In this document: positions 56,416 to 64,000 of the stretch, piece by piece
Position numbering within the stretch: the stretch's first letter is position 1
Layout of the letters: every line of letters starts with the position of its first letter
DNA from: Pantoea phytobeneficialis
GTDB lineage: Bacteria > Pseudomonadota > Gammaproteobacteria > Enterobacterales > Enterobacteriaceae
DNA: 64,000 bases
Reading direction: 5' to 3'
Assembly: GCF_009728735.1 (NCBI RefSeq)
Contig: NZ_CP024636.1
Location: forward strand, 3,076,155 to 3,140,154
The notes under the pieces: generated by a model
Seen by the model: the letters and a program-made list of their open reading frames with translations, nothing else
Databases searched by the model: none
Told to the model about the DNA's origin: nothing
Position numbers and translations under genes: made by a program

Positions 56416-57726
56416 ATGAGCAAAGCGCAGCCGCTGCTGACGCGTCAGGGCGAACGCATCGCCATAACCCACGGACTCCGTACCCCGTTTGCCCGCCAGG
56501 CGAGTGATTTTCATGGTATCCCGGCGCTGGAGCTGGGACGGATGGTGGTGAGCGAATTAATGGCCCGCAGCGAATTGCCGGTGGAGGTTATCGACCAACT
56601 GGTGTTCGGCCAGGTGGTGCAAATGCCGGAAGCACCCAATATCGCCCGTGAAATCGTGTTGAGTAGTGGATTGAGCGTGCATACCGATGCGTACAGCGTC
56701 AGCCGGGCCTGTGCCACCAGTTTTCAGGCAGTGGCAAATGTGGCGGAAAGCCTGATGGCGGGTAGCATTGATGCCGGTATCGCTGGCGGCGCGGATTCCT
56801 CTTCGGTATTGCCGATTGGCGTCAGTAAAACCTTGGCGCGCGCGCTGGTTGATCTTAACAAAGCGCGTCGCTTCAGCCAGAAGCTGCAAATTTTACGTCG
56901 CCTGCGCCCGCGTGACCTGTTGCCGGTGCCACCGGCGGTGGCTGAGTATTCCACCGGACTGCGCATGGGGGACACCGCCGAGCAGATGGCGAAAACGCAC
57001 GGCATCACCCGCGAGCAGCAGGATGCGTTAGCCCTGCGTTCACATCAGCGTGCGGCGCGTGCATGGCAATCTGGTGTGCTGTCACAGGAAGTGATGCCTG
57101 CCTTTGTGCCGCCGTGGAAAGCCCCGATCGAGCAGGATAACAACGTCCGTTTTAACGCCAGCGCTGCCGACTATGCGCGGCTGCGTCCGGCGTTTGACCG
57201 TCAGCATGGCACAGTAACCGCCGCCAACAGCACGCCGCTTACCGACGGTGCAGCCGCCGTGATTCTGATGCGTGAAGGGCGTGCGCGTGAGTTGGGCATC
57301 ACTCCGCTTGGGTATCTACGCAGCTACGCGTTTAGCGCCATTGATGTCTGGCAGGATATGTTGCTGGGACCGGCCTATGCCTCGCCTCTGGCGCTGGAGC
57401 GTGCTGGTATTGGCCTCAACGACCTGACCCTGATTGATATGCATGAAGCTTTCGCCGCACAAACCCTGGCAAATTTGAAAATGTTTAATGATGAACGCTT
57501 TGCGCGCGAGGTGTTAAACCGCCCGCATGCGCTAGGTGAGGTGAATGAAGAACGTTTTAACGTGCTGGGGGGATCGATCGCCTATGGTCATCCCTTCGCC
57601 GCGACCGGCGCGCGGATGATCACCCAGACGTTACAGGAATTACGGCGACGCGGTGGCGGGCTGGGACTGGTGACCGCCTGTGCAGCGGGTGGCTTAGGCA
57701 CCGCAATGGTACTGGAGGCCGAATAA
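56416..57726 (+). CDS. fadI: 3-ketoacyl-CoA thiolase FadI
   Basis: 436 residues, recalled E. coli length. Beta subunit of the fatty-acid oxidation complex used mainly without oxygen; cleaves 3-ketoacyl-CoA. Catalytic C99 ([12 protein letters not shown]), the histidine motif [13 protein letters not shown] and [11 protein letters not shown], and the C-terminal [10 protein letters not shown] are intact. Its stop overlaps the fadJ ATG (TAATG). Confidence 0.97.
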   Translation: MSKAQPLLTRQGERIAITHGLRTPFARQASDFHGIPALELGRMVVSELMARSELPVEVIDQLVFGQVVQMPEAPNIAREIVLSSGLSVHTDAYSVSRACATSFQAVANVAESLMAGSIDAGIAGGADSSSVLPIGVSKTLARALVDLNKARRFSQKLQILRRLRPRDLLPVPPAVAEYSTGLRMGDTAEQMAKTHGITREQQDALALRSHQRAARAWQSGVLSQEVMPAFVPPWKAPIEQDNNVRFNASAADYARLRPAFDRQHGTVTAANSTPLTDGAAAVILMREGRARELGITPLGYLRSYAFSAIDVWQDMLLGPAYASPLALERAGIGLNDLTLIDMHEAFAAQTLANLKMFNDERFAREVLNRPHALGEVNEERFNVLGGSIAYGHPFAATGARMITQTLQELRRRGGGLGLVTACAAGGLGTAMVLEAE

Positions 57727-59855
57727 TGCATGATTCTGCGTTCCACCTGCATATGCGCCTCGATCACATTGGCGTGATCACCATTGATGTACCGGGCGAG
57801 AAGATGAACACCCTGAAAGCTGAATTTGTGCCGCAAATTCAGGCGGTGCTGGCAGAAGCCCGCCGCGATCCCGAGCTGGTCGGGCTGGTATTGATCTCCG
57901 GTAAACGTGACAACTTTATCGCTGGCGCGGATATCAGCATGATTGACCGCTGTCAGACGGCGGATGACGCCGAAGCGCTGGCTCGGCAGGGACAAGAAGT
58001 GATGGCGGCTATTGCGGCGCTGCCGTTTCCTGTCGTGGCGGCGATTCACGGTGCCTGCCTGGGGGGCGGGCTGGAGTTGGCGCTGGCGTGTGATGCACGT
58101 ATCTGCTCGCTGGATGACAAAACCCGTTTGGGTCTGCCGGAAGTTCAGTTGGGATTGCTGCCCGGTTCTGGCGGTACGCAACGTTTGCCACGGTTAATTG
58201 GTCTTCAGCAGGCGCTGCCGTTGATCCTGACCGGGAAACAACTGCGGGCGAAGCAGGCGCTAAAGCTGGGGCTGGTTGATGACGCGGTCCCGCAATCCAT
58301 TCTGCTGGAAACCGCCATTGCGCGAGTGCTGAAGGGGAAAAAGACGCTGCGAACGCTGCCATGCCGTGATCGACTGTTGCAAGGGCCAATCGCCCGACAG
58401 GTGGTGTTCGCGCTGGCAAAACGTCAGACCGACAGCAAAACCCACGGCAACTATCCGGCTGTCGAGCGTATTTTACAGGTGGTGCGTAGCGGGCTGGAGC
58501 AAGGTAGCAGCGCCGGTCATGAAGCAGAAGCGCGTGCCTTTGGACAACTGGCGATGACCCGCGAATCGGTCGCGCTGCGCAGTTTATTCTTTGCCTCCAC
58601 GGCGATAAAGAAAGAAGCCTTTGCTGATGCTGAACCGCGCGAGCTTCAGCATATCGGCGTGCTCGGTGGCGGGCTGATGGGCGGGGGTATCGCCAGCGTC
58701 ACGGCGTTGAATGCCGGATTGCCGGTACGTATTCGCGATATTAACCTCAGCGGCATTAATCATGCGTTGCAATATAGCTGGGATCGCCTGACGCAGCGCC
58801 TGAAACGCCGCCAGATCAAGGCGGCTCAACGTCAGCAACAGATGGCGTTAATTAGCGGAACGCAGGATTATCAGGGATTTGCCCGGCGAGACCTGGTGAT
58901 TGAGGCGGTATTTGAAGATCTGGCGTTGAAGCAGCAGATGGTGGCAGAAATTGAAAGCCATTGTCAGCCGTATACCATTTTTGCTTCCAACACCTCATCG
59001 CTGCCGATTGGCGACATTGCTGCCAAAGCCCAGCGCCCGGAGAACGTGATCGGTCTGCATTTTTTCAGTCCGGTAGACAAAATGCCGCTGGTGGAGGTGA
59101 TCCCGCACGCAACCACCTCGGCAGCAACCCTGGCGACTACCGTGCAGCTGGCGCGCCAGCAGGGTAAAACCGCCGTGGTGGTGGCGGATAAACCGGGCTT
59201 CTACGTCAACCGTATTCTGGCGCCCTATATAAATGAAGCGATGCGTTGTCTGCTGGAAGGCGAACCAATTGAACATATTGATCGAGCGCTGGTGAAGTTC
59301 GGCTTTCCGGTGGGGCCGTTGCAGTTGCTGGATGAGGTGGGGATTGACGTTGGCAGCAAAATCAGCCCGATTCTGCAACAGGCATATGGCGATCGTTTTA
59401 GCGCGCCGGAGGCCGTCGCGGCGATTCTGGCTGACGATCGCAAAGGACGTAAAAACGGCAAAGGCTTCTATTTATATCAGCGCGCACGTTTCCCGATGAA
59501 ACGCAAAGCCGATCCGTCGCTTTACACGCTGCTCGGCATCAAACCGCAGGCCAGGCAAAGTGAAGGGCAAATCGCCACGCGCTGCGTCATGATGATGCTG
59601 AATGAGGCCGCTCGCTGTCTGAACGAAGCGGTGATTCGCAGCGCGCGTGATGGCGACATTGCCGCTGTGTTTGGCATCGGTTTTCCGCCGTTCCTGGGCG
59701 GCCCCTTCCGTTATATGGACACGCTGGGTGCCGCAGAAATGGTCAATACATTAAACGCCTTAATGCAGCAGCACGGTGATCGTTTCGCACCTTGTGACAC
59801 TCTGATGACAGCGGTACAAGAGCAAACGAAATTTTACACTTCTGCACAAATCTGA
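57726..59855 (+). CDS. fadJ: multifunctional fatty-acid oxidation complex alpha subunit FadJ
   Basis: 709 residues (recalled E. coli FadJ 714). N-terminal crotonase/enoyl-CoA hydratase domain (about 1-190) with both catalytic glutamates ([29 protein letters not shown]). Then a 3-hydroxyacyl-CoA dehydrogenase with Rossmann motif [26 protein letters not shown] and catalytic H in [17 protein letters not shown]. Works with FadI. Translationally coupled to fadI. Confidence 0.97.
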   Translation: MHDSAFHLHMRLDHIGVITIDVPGEKMNTLKAEFVPQIQAVLAEARRDPELVGLVLISGKRDNFIAGADISMIDRCQTADDAEALARQGQEVMAAIAALPFPVVAAIHGACLGGGLELALACDARICSLDDKTRLGLPEVQLGLLPGSGGTQRLPRLIGLQQALPLILTGKQLRAKQALKLGLVDDAVPQSILLETAIARVLKGKKTLRTLPCRDRLLQGPIARQVVFALAKRQTDSKTHGNYPAVERILQVVRSGLEQGSSAGHEAEARAFGQLAMTRESVALRSLFFASTAIKKEAFADAEPRELQHIGVLGGGLMGGGIASVTALNAGLPVRIRDINLSGINHALQYSWDRLTQRLKRRQIKAAQRQQQMALISGTQDYQGFARRDLVIEAVFEDLALKQQMVAEIESHCQPYTIFASNTSSLPIGDIAAKAQRPENVIGLHFFSPVDKMPLVEVIPHATTSAATLATTVQLARQQGKTAVVVADKPGFYVNRILAPYINEAMRCLLEGEPIEHIDRALVKFGFPVGPLQLLDEVGIDVGSKISPILQQAYGDRFSAPEAVAAILADDRKGRKNGKGFYLYQRARFPMKRKADPSLYTLLGIKPQARQSEGQIATRCVMMMLNEAARCLNEAVIRSARDGDIAAVFGIGFPPFLGGPFRYMDTLGAAEMVNTLNALMQQHGDRFAPCDTLMTAVQEQTKFYTSAQI

Positions 59856-60050
59856 ATAGGCTTACAGATTCAGCGGGTTAGAAAGACGGTTCGGATAAGG
59901 CTTATGCGGTAGCATTCTGAGATATGCTTATTTAATAAACAACCGGTTGACTATACTGAAGCCATTGCGGTAAAACACAGCGTTCATTCGCAGAATGAAG
60001 CGTCTGGTGCTGTGGTACCGGATGATATCGACAAACAACAGCGGTGCTTT

Positions 60051-60533
60051 ATGCAAGTTTTTATCATGCGTCATGGCGATGCGGCTCTGGAAGCAGCAAG
60101 TGATTCAGTCAGACCACTCACGCTTTGCGGATGTGACGAATCACGCCAGATGGCGAGCTGGCTCAACGGCCAGGCGCTGGATATCGAACGGGTGCTGGTC
60201 AGCCCCTATCTGCGTGCCGGGCAAACCCTGGCAACGGTACGCGAAGCCCTGACGCTGCCGGAAGGGCAGGACGTGTTGCCAGAGTTGACGCCGGGTGGCG
60301 ATCCGGGGCTGGTGGCCTGCTATTTACAGGCGCTGGCGAACGAAGGGGTGAAATCGGTACTGGTGATTTCGCATCTGCCGCTGGTGGGGTATCTGGTTTC
60401 CGAGTTGTGCCCGCAGGAAACGCCACCGATGTTCGCAACCTCCGCCATTGCCTGCGTCAATTTTGACCCGGCAACCTGCGAAGGCAAGCTGGAGTGGCAG
60501 GTCAGTCCCTCGAAACTGGCCAAAGCGATGTAA
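60051..60533 (+). CDS. sixA: phosphohistidine phosphatase SixA
   Basis: 160 residues. Catalytic RHG (MQVFIMRHGD, H8) and second histidine in VISHLPLVGYL. In E. coli SixA dephosphorylates the histidine of NPr in the nitrogen PTS; it was first described on ArcB. The upstream frame extends through the gap but the family start is the ATG at 60051. It is convergent with smrB. Confidence 0.95.
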   Translation: MQVFIMRHGDAALEAASDSVRPLTLCGCDESRQMASWLNGQALDIERVLVSPYLRAGQTLATVREALTLPEGQDVLPELTPGGDPGLVACYLQALANEGVKSVLVISHLPLVGYLVSELCPQETPPMFATSAIACVNFDPATCEGKLEWQVSPSKLAKAM

Positions 60534-60542
60534 TCCCGCTAT

Positions 60543-60560
60543 GGGCCGCTGCGGCGGCCC
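60543..60560. terminator. hairpin between sixA and smrB
   Basis: Perfect 7-bp stem GGGCCGC / GCGGCCC with a TGCG loop between two convergent stops. No T-run. Confidence 0.5.
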
Positions 60561-60566
60561 CATCCC

Positions 60567-61115
60567 TCAAGGCAATTCTGGCGGTTGCCACTCTTCCACT
60601 TCAATCAATACCAGCAAGGCTGCATCGCCACCGAACAATTTTGGTGCCTGATGAAACGCCATCACCCACGGATGTTGTGCCAGCCACAGCGGCGTTTGCT
60701 GCTTGAGGATGTGTTTGCCGTGCCCGGTCATCACACTGGCGCAAAACAGGTGCTCGCGCCGACAGGCGGCGATTAGCGCACCCAGCTCCTGCTTGGCTTG
60801 CATCTGGGTTAAGCCGTGCAGATCGAGAAAGATCTCCGGGGTGTAGTCGCCACGCCGCAGTTTTTTCAACTCATAATGGCTGACATCGGCGCGCACGTAA
60901 CGCACCGGCCCGTCGCTGGACAGCAGCGGCTGAAACTCGTCGGAGAAATAATGGCTATTATCGGCCTGTTCGGAAAGCAGCCTTTTCAGCGGAACTTCAC
61001 GCGTTTTCACCACCGGTTTATGCACGATGGTGTCCTGTTTCAGCTTGCGTGTTCCGGTCATTAACTGGCGGAACAGCGCCTGATCGTCCTGGCTTAGCGG
61101 CGTCTTTTTACTCAT
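60567..61115 (-). CDS. smrB: ribosome rescue endonuclease SmrB
   Basis: 182 residues (recalled E. coli 183). Helical N-terminus that binds the collided-ribosome interface, then the Smr domain (about 95-175) with catalytic [15 protein letters not shown] and the GHG motif ([17 protein letters not shown]). It cuts mRNA between stalled and collided ribosomes. It is divergent from prmB; PrmB also acts on the ribosome. Confidence 0.96.
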   Translation of the reverse strand: MSKKTPLSQDDQALFRQLMTGTRKLKQDTIVHKPVVKTREVPLKRLLSEQADNSHYFSDEFQPLLSSDGPVRYVRADVSHYELKKLRRGDYTPEIFLDLHGLTQMQAKQELGALIAACRREHLFCASVMTGHGKHILKQQTPLWLAQHPWVMAFHQAPKLFGGDAALLVLIEVEEWQPPELP

Positions 61116-61274
61116 GTCTCAATTGGTATCTTCAGGAATGGCGGGGGGTTCTGAGGTCCTACCTTACCTTTAAGTGTTAACAAATGTCAGCTTTTTCGCC
61201 TCGCCGCGCTGAATTCTGCCCGGCTTCGTGGCAAACTATCGGCCGATTGATTTTATGGCCTGCTGGAGGGCTAC

Positions 61275-62207
61275 GTGGACAAAATTTTCGTCGATGAGGC
61301 AGTCAACGAACTGCACACCATTCAGGATATGCTGCGCTGGGCCGTCAGCCGTTTTTCTGCGGCCGGTATCTGGTACGGTCACGGCACAGACAACCCCTGG
61401 GACGAAGCGGTACAACTGGTCCTGCCCACCCTCTGGCTGCCGCTGGATATCCCGGAAGATATGCGCCATGCGCGCCTGACTGCCAGCGAGCGTCATCGTA
61501 TCGTTGAACGCGTAATTCGCCGCGTTAACGAGCGCATTCCGGTGGCCTACCTCACTAACAAAGCCTGGTTCTGCGGCCATGAATTTTACGTTGACGAGCG
61601 CGTGCTGGTGCCACGTTCGCCGATTGGCGAATTGATTGACAACCGTTTTGCCGGACTGATCGCCGAAAACCCAAACCATATCCTTGATATGTGTACCGGT
61701 AGCGGTTGTATCGCCATTGCCTGCGCTTATGCTTTCCCGGAAGCCGAGGTGGATGCCGTTGATATCTCCACCGATGCACTGGCGGTCGCAGAGCAGAACA
61801 TCGAAGAACATGGTTTGCTGAACCACGTAACCCCGATTCGTGCCGACCTGTTCCGTGGCCTGCCAGAGGTGAAATACGATCTGATCGTCACCAACCCGCC
61901 TTACGTCGACGCCGAAGATATGGATGACTTGCCGGGTGAATATCGTCACGAACCGGAACTGGGGCTGGCCGCAGGTAGCGATGGCCTGAAGCTGGTGCGT
62001 CGTATCCTCGCCTGTGCGCCAAATTACCTGAGCGAGCAGGGCGTGCTGATTTGCGAAGTGGGCAACAGCATGGTGCATATGATCGAACAGTATCCCGATG
62101 TGCCTTTCACCTGGCTGGAGTTCGACAACGGTGGCGACGGCGTATTTATGCTGACTCGTCAGCAAATCGTTGACGCGCAGCATCATTTCTCATTCTTTAA
62201 AGACTAA
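61275..62207 (+). CDS. prmB: ribosomal protein uL3 glutamine methyltransferase PrmB
   Basis: 310 residues, GTG start with GGAGGG upstream. S-adenosylmethionine-binding motif [14 protein letters not shown] and the glutamine-methyltransferase signature [10 protein letters not shown]. It methylates a glutamine in ribosomal protein L3. aroC follows after 27 bases. Confidence 0.97.
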   Translation: MDKIFVDEAVNELHTIQDMLRWAVSRFSAAGIWYGHGTDNPWDEAVQLVLPTLWLPLDIPEDMRHARLTASERHRIVERVIRRVNERIPVAYLTNKAWFCGHEFYVDERVLVPRSPIGELIDNRFAGLIAENPNHILDMCTGSGCIAIACAYAFPEAEVDAVDISTDALAVAEQNIEEHGLLNHVTPIRADLFRGLPEVKYDLIVTNPPYVDAEDMDDLPGEYRHEPELGLAAGSDGLKLVRRILACAPNYLSEQGVLICEVGNSMVHMIEQYPDVPFTWLEFDNGGDGVFMLTRQQIVDAQHHFSFFKD

Positions 62208-62234
62208 AAGCGAACAACGCAACAAGGATTCAGC

Positions 62235-63320
62235 ATGGCCGGAAACAGCATCGGACAATTTTTTCGAGTAACTACGTTTGGCGAGTCGCACGGTATTGCG
62301 TTGGGCTGTATTGTCGATGGCGTACCGCCGGGCATCCCTCTGACCGAAGCCGATATTCAACACGATCTCGATCGTCGTCGTCCTGGCACCTCGCGTTATA
62401 CCACCCAACGCCGCGAGCCGGATCAGGTGAAAATTTTGTCAGGCGTGTTTGAAGGTGTGACCACCGGCACTTCAATTGGCCTGCTGATTGAGAACACCGA
62501 CCAGCGTTCCCAGGATTACAGCGCCATTAAAGATCTGTTCCGTCCCGGCCATGCAGATTACACCTACGAGCAAAAATACGGCCTGCGTGATTACCGTGGT
62601 GGCGGCCGTTCCTCGGCACGCGAAACTGCGATGCGCGTGGCGGCGGGTGCCATCGCCAAAAAATATCTACAGATGAAACACGGCATTCAGGTGCGTGGTT
62701 ATCTGGCGCAGATTGGCGATGTGGCTTGTGAGTTGAAGGACTGGAGCATTGTCGAAGAAAACCCGTTTTTCTGCCCGGATGCTGACAAGCTGGAAGCGCT
62801 GGATGAACTGATGCGTGCGCTGAAAAAAGAGGGTGACTCCATTGGTGCCAAAGTGACGGTGATGGCAGAGAATGTCCCACCGGGCCTCGGTGAGCCAGTG
62901 TTTGACCGCCTCGATGCTGACCTGGCCCATGCGCTGATGAGCATCAACGCCGTGAAAGGCGTTGAGATTGGCGACGGTTTTGCGGTGGTGAACCAGCGTG
63001 GCAGCCAGCATCGCGATGAAATCCGTGCTAACGGTTTCCAGAGCAACCATGCGGGCGGTATTCTCGGCGGTATCAGCAGCGGCCAGACCATCAGCGCGAA
63101 CCTGGCGATGAAACCGACTTCGAGCATCACCGTACCGGGTAAAACCATCACCCGTGACGGCGAAGAAGTTGAGATGATCACCAAAGGTCGTCACGATCCC
63201 TGCGTCGGTATCCGCGCGGTGCCGATCGCTGAAGCGATGATGGCGATCGTGCTGATGGATCATCTGCTGCGCCAGCGTGCGCAGTGTGCTGACGTTAACT
63301 CCACTGTTCCACGCTGGTAA
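62235..63320 (+). CDS. aroC: chorismate synthase
   Basis: 361 residues, full length. Makes chorismate from 5-enolpyruvylshikimate 3-phosphate with reduced FMN, the last step of the common aromatic pathway. Signatures: [39 protein letters not shown] and [15 protein letters not shown]. Five-base gap before mepA, so probably the same transcript. Confidence 0.98.
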   Translation: MAGNSIGQFFRVTTFGESHGIALGCIVDGVPPGIPLTEADIQHDLDRRRPGTSRYTTQRREPDQVKILSGVFEGVTTGTSIGLLIENTDQRSQDYSAIKDLFRPGHADYTYEQKYGLRDYRGGGRSSARETAMRVAAGAIAKKYLQMKHGIQVRGYLAQIGDVACELKDWSIVEENPFFCPDADKLEALDELMRALKKEGDSIGAKVTVMAENVPPGLGEPVFDRLDADLAHALMSINAVKGVEIGDGFAVVNQRGSQHRDEIRANGFQSNHAGGILGGISSGQTISANLAMKPTSSITVPGKTITRDGEEVEMITKGRHDPCVGIRAVPIAEAMMAIVLMDHLLRQRAQCADVNSTVPRW

Positions 63321-63324
63321 ATCG

Positions 63325-64000
63325 ATGCGTCGTCTGCTGCTTACCCTTGCCGCGCTGCTGTGTACCGCCGCCGTCAATGCTGCCACACCGTGGCAGCAAA
63401 TTTATCAACCGATTAGCGGTGCGCCACAGTCAATTGGCAGTTTTGCCAATGGCTGCATCGTGGGTGCCCAACAATTGCCGTTGAACTCGCCCGATTACCA
63501 GGTGATGCGTCAGGACCAGCACCGCTATTTTGGTCATCCTGATTTGATCGCCTTTATTCAGCGTCTCAGCAACCAGGTGCATCAACTGCAACTGGGGCAG
63601 GTGTTGATTGGGGATATGGGTATGGCGGCAGGTGGACGTTTTAGCAGCGGTCACGCCAGCCACCAAACCGGGCTGGATGTCGATATCTGGTTGCAACTGC
63701 CACGCAATCGCTGGACGGCGCAGCAACTGTTAAAACCACAACCTCTCGACCTGGTCGCCCCGGATGGCAAGCAGGTGGTGGCGCGTCATTGGCAGCCGCA
63801 GATCGATAGCCTGATCAAACTGGCGGCGAAAGATGATGAAGTGACACGTATCTTCGTCAATCCGGCGATCAAAAAGCAGCTTTGCGCCGATGCAGGAAGC
63901 GATCGCGGCTGGCTGAATAAAGTGCGTCCGTGGTTTGCGCATCGCGCACATATGCATGTCCGACTGCGCTGCCCGCCGGGGAGTCTGGAGTGTCAGGATC
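63325..64000 (+). CDS. mepA: penicillin-insensitive murein endopeptidase MepA, N-terminal part
   Basis: The first 225 codons; the gene runs off the window. Signal peptide (about 1-19), then [18 protein letters not shown] and the LAS-type zinc motif [19 protein letters not shown] with H and D ligands, and a later [11 protein letters not shown]. MepA cleaves D-alanyl-mDAP cross-links of peptidoglycan in the periplasm. It follows aroC as in E. coli. Confidence 0.95.
   Translation, partial: MRRLLLTLAALLCTAAVNAATPWQQIYQPISGAPQSIGSFANGCIVGAQQLPLNSPDYQVMRQDQHRYFGHPDLIAFIQRLSNQVHQLQLGQVLIGDMGMAAGGRFSSGHASHQTGLDVDIWLQLPRNRWTAQQLLKPQPLDLVAPDGKQVVARHWQPQIDSLIKLAAKDDEVTRIFVNPAIKKQLCADAGSDRGWLNKVRPWFAHRAHMHVRLRCPPGSLECQD

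Noticed and set aside
61236..62186. Long open frame (316 codons) antisense to prmB
   Set aside because: Complement of prmB in a GC-rich codon-biased gene; protein has no recognisable features.

Overview
This is a chromosomal segment of a gamma-proteobacterium of the order Enterobacterales. The gene order follows, in inverted orientation, the Escherichia coli stretch from mepA to cysM (mepA-aroC-prmB-smrB-sixA-fadJ-fadI-yfcZ-fadL-mlaA-yfdC-argW ... alaC-ypdA-ypdB-glk ... mntH-nupC ... gltX-valUXY-lysV-yfeR-yfeH-ypeB-ligA-zipA-cysZ-cysK-ptsH-ptsI-crr-cysM). Many proteins closely match recalled E. coli sequences. Departures from that order, above all an indolepyruvate decarboxylase gene beside glk, suggest Erwiniaceae, most likely a Pantoea-type plant- or insect-associated bacterium. 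That placement is an inference from recalled gene content and was not tested by alignment.

Layout. 0-2.4 kb: the 3' end of cysM and a CpxRA-like two-component pair. 2.4-7.4 kb: crr, ptsI, ptsH (general PTS), then cysK and cysZ. 7.6-13.3 kb: zipA, ligA, ypeB, yfeH, yfeR and a FlxA-like gene. 13.4-17.4 kb: a valUXY-lysV tRNA operon, gltX, yfeC, a formate/nitrite-type channel and two tRNA-Ala genes. 17.5-21.7 kb: a four-gene, translationally coupled sulfur operon (flavin monooxygenase, orphan periplasmic binding protein, cysteine dioxygenase, four-domain rhodanese). 21.9-29.3 kb: nupC, mntH with an MntR-type operator, ypeC, an aldo-keto reductase, ipdC and glk. 29.3-34.0 kb: the pyruvate-sensing pair ypdB/ypdA, a GNAT acetyltransferase, alaC and the 23-residue microprotein gene ypdK. 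34.2-45.2 kb: an accessory-looking block with an EmrAB-like pump divergent from an IclR regulator/universal-stress/membrane-protein unit, two small lipoproteins, an SMP-30 lactonase, the pyruvate-responsive MFS transporter gene yhjX, an AriR-like gene, an EamA exporter divergent from an AraC regulator, a small coiled-coil membrane protein and tRNA-Arg(CCT). 45.3-64 kb: yfdC, a complete ccmABCDEFGHI cytochrome c maturation operon, mlaA, fadL, yfcZ, fadIJ, sixA, smrB, prmB, aroC and the 5' part of mepA.

The genes group into functional sets: sugar phosphotransfer and glucose phosphorylation (ptsHI-crr, glk), cysteine synthesis and organosulfur use (cysM, cysK, cysZ and the sulfur operon), fatty-acid uptake and beta-oxidation (fadL, fadI, fadJ, with FadR-type boxes at two promoters), pyruvate sensing (ypdAB with yhjX, whose promoter carries a pair of YpdB-type boxes), and outer-membrane lipid and cytochrome c maintenance (mlaA, ccm). 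Six full or half copies of one palindromic repeat (core GCGCGATTTATCGCGC) lie between genes across the window. I saw no CRISPR array, transposase or intact prophage.
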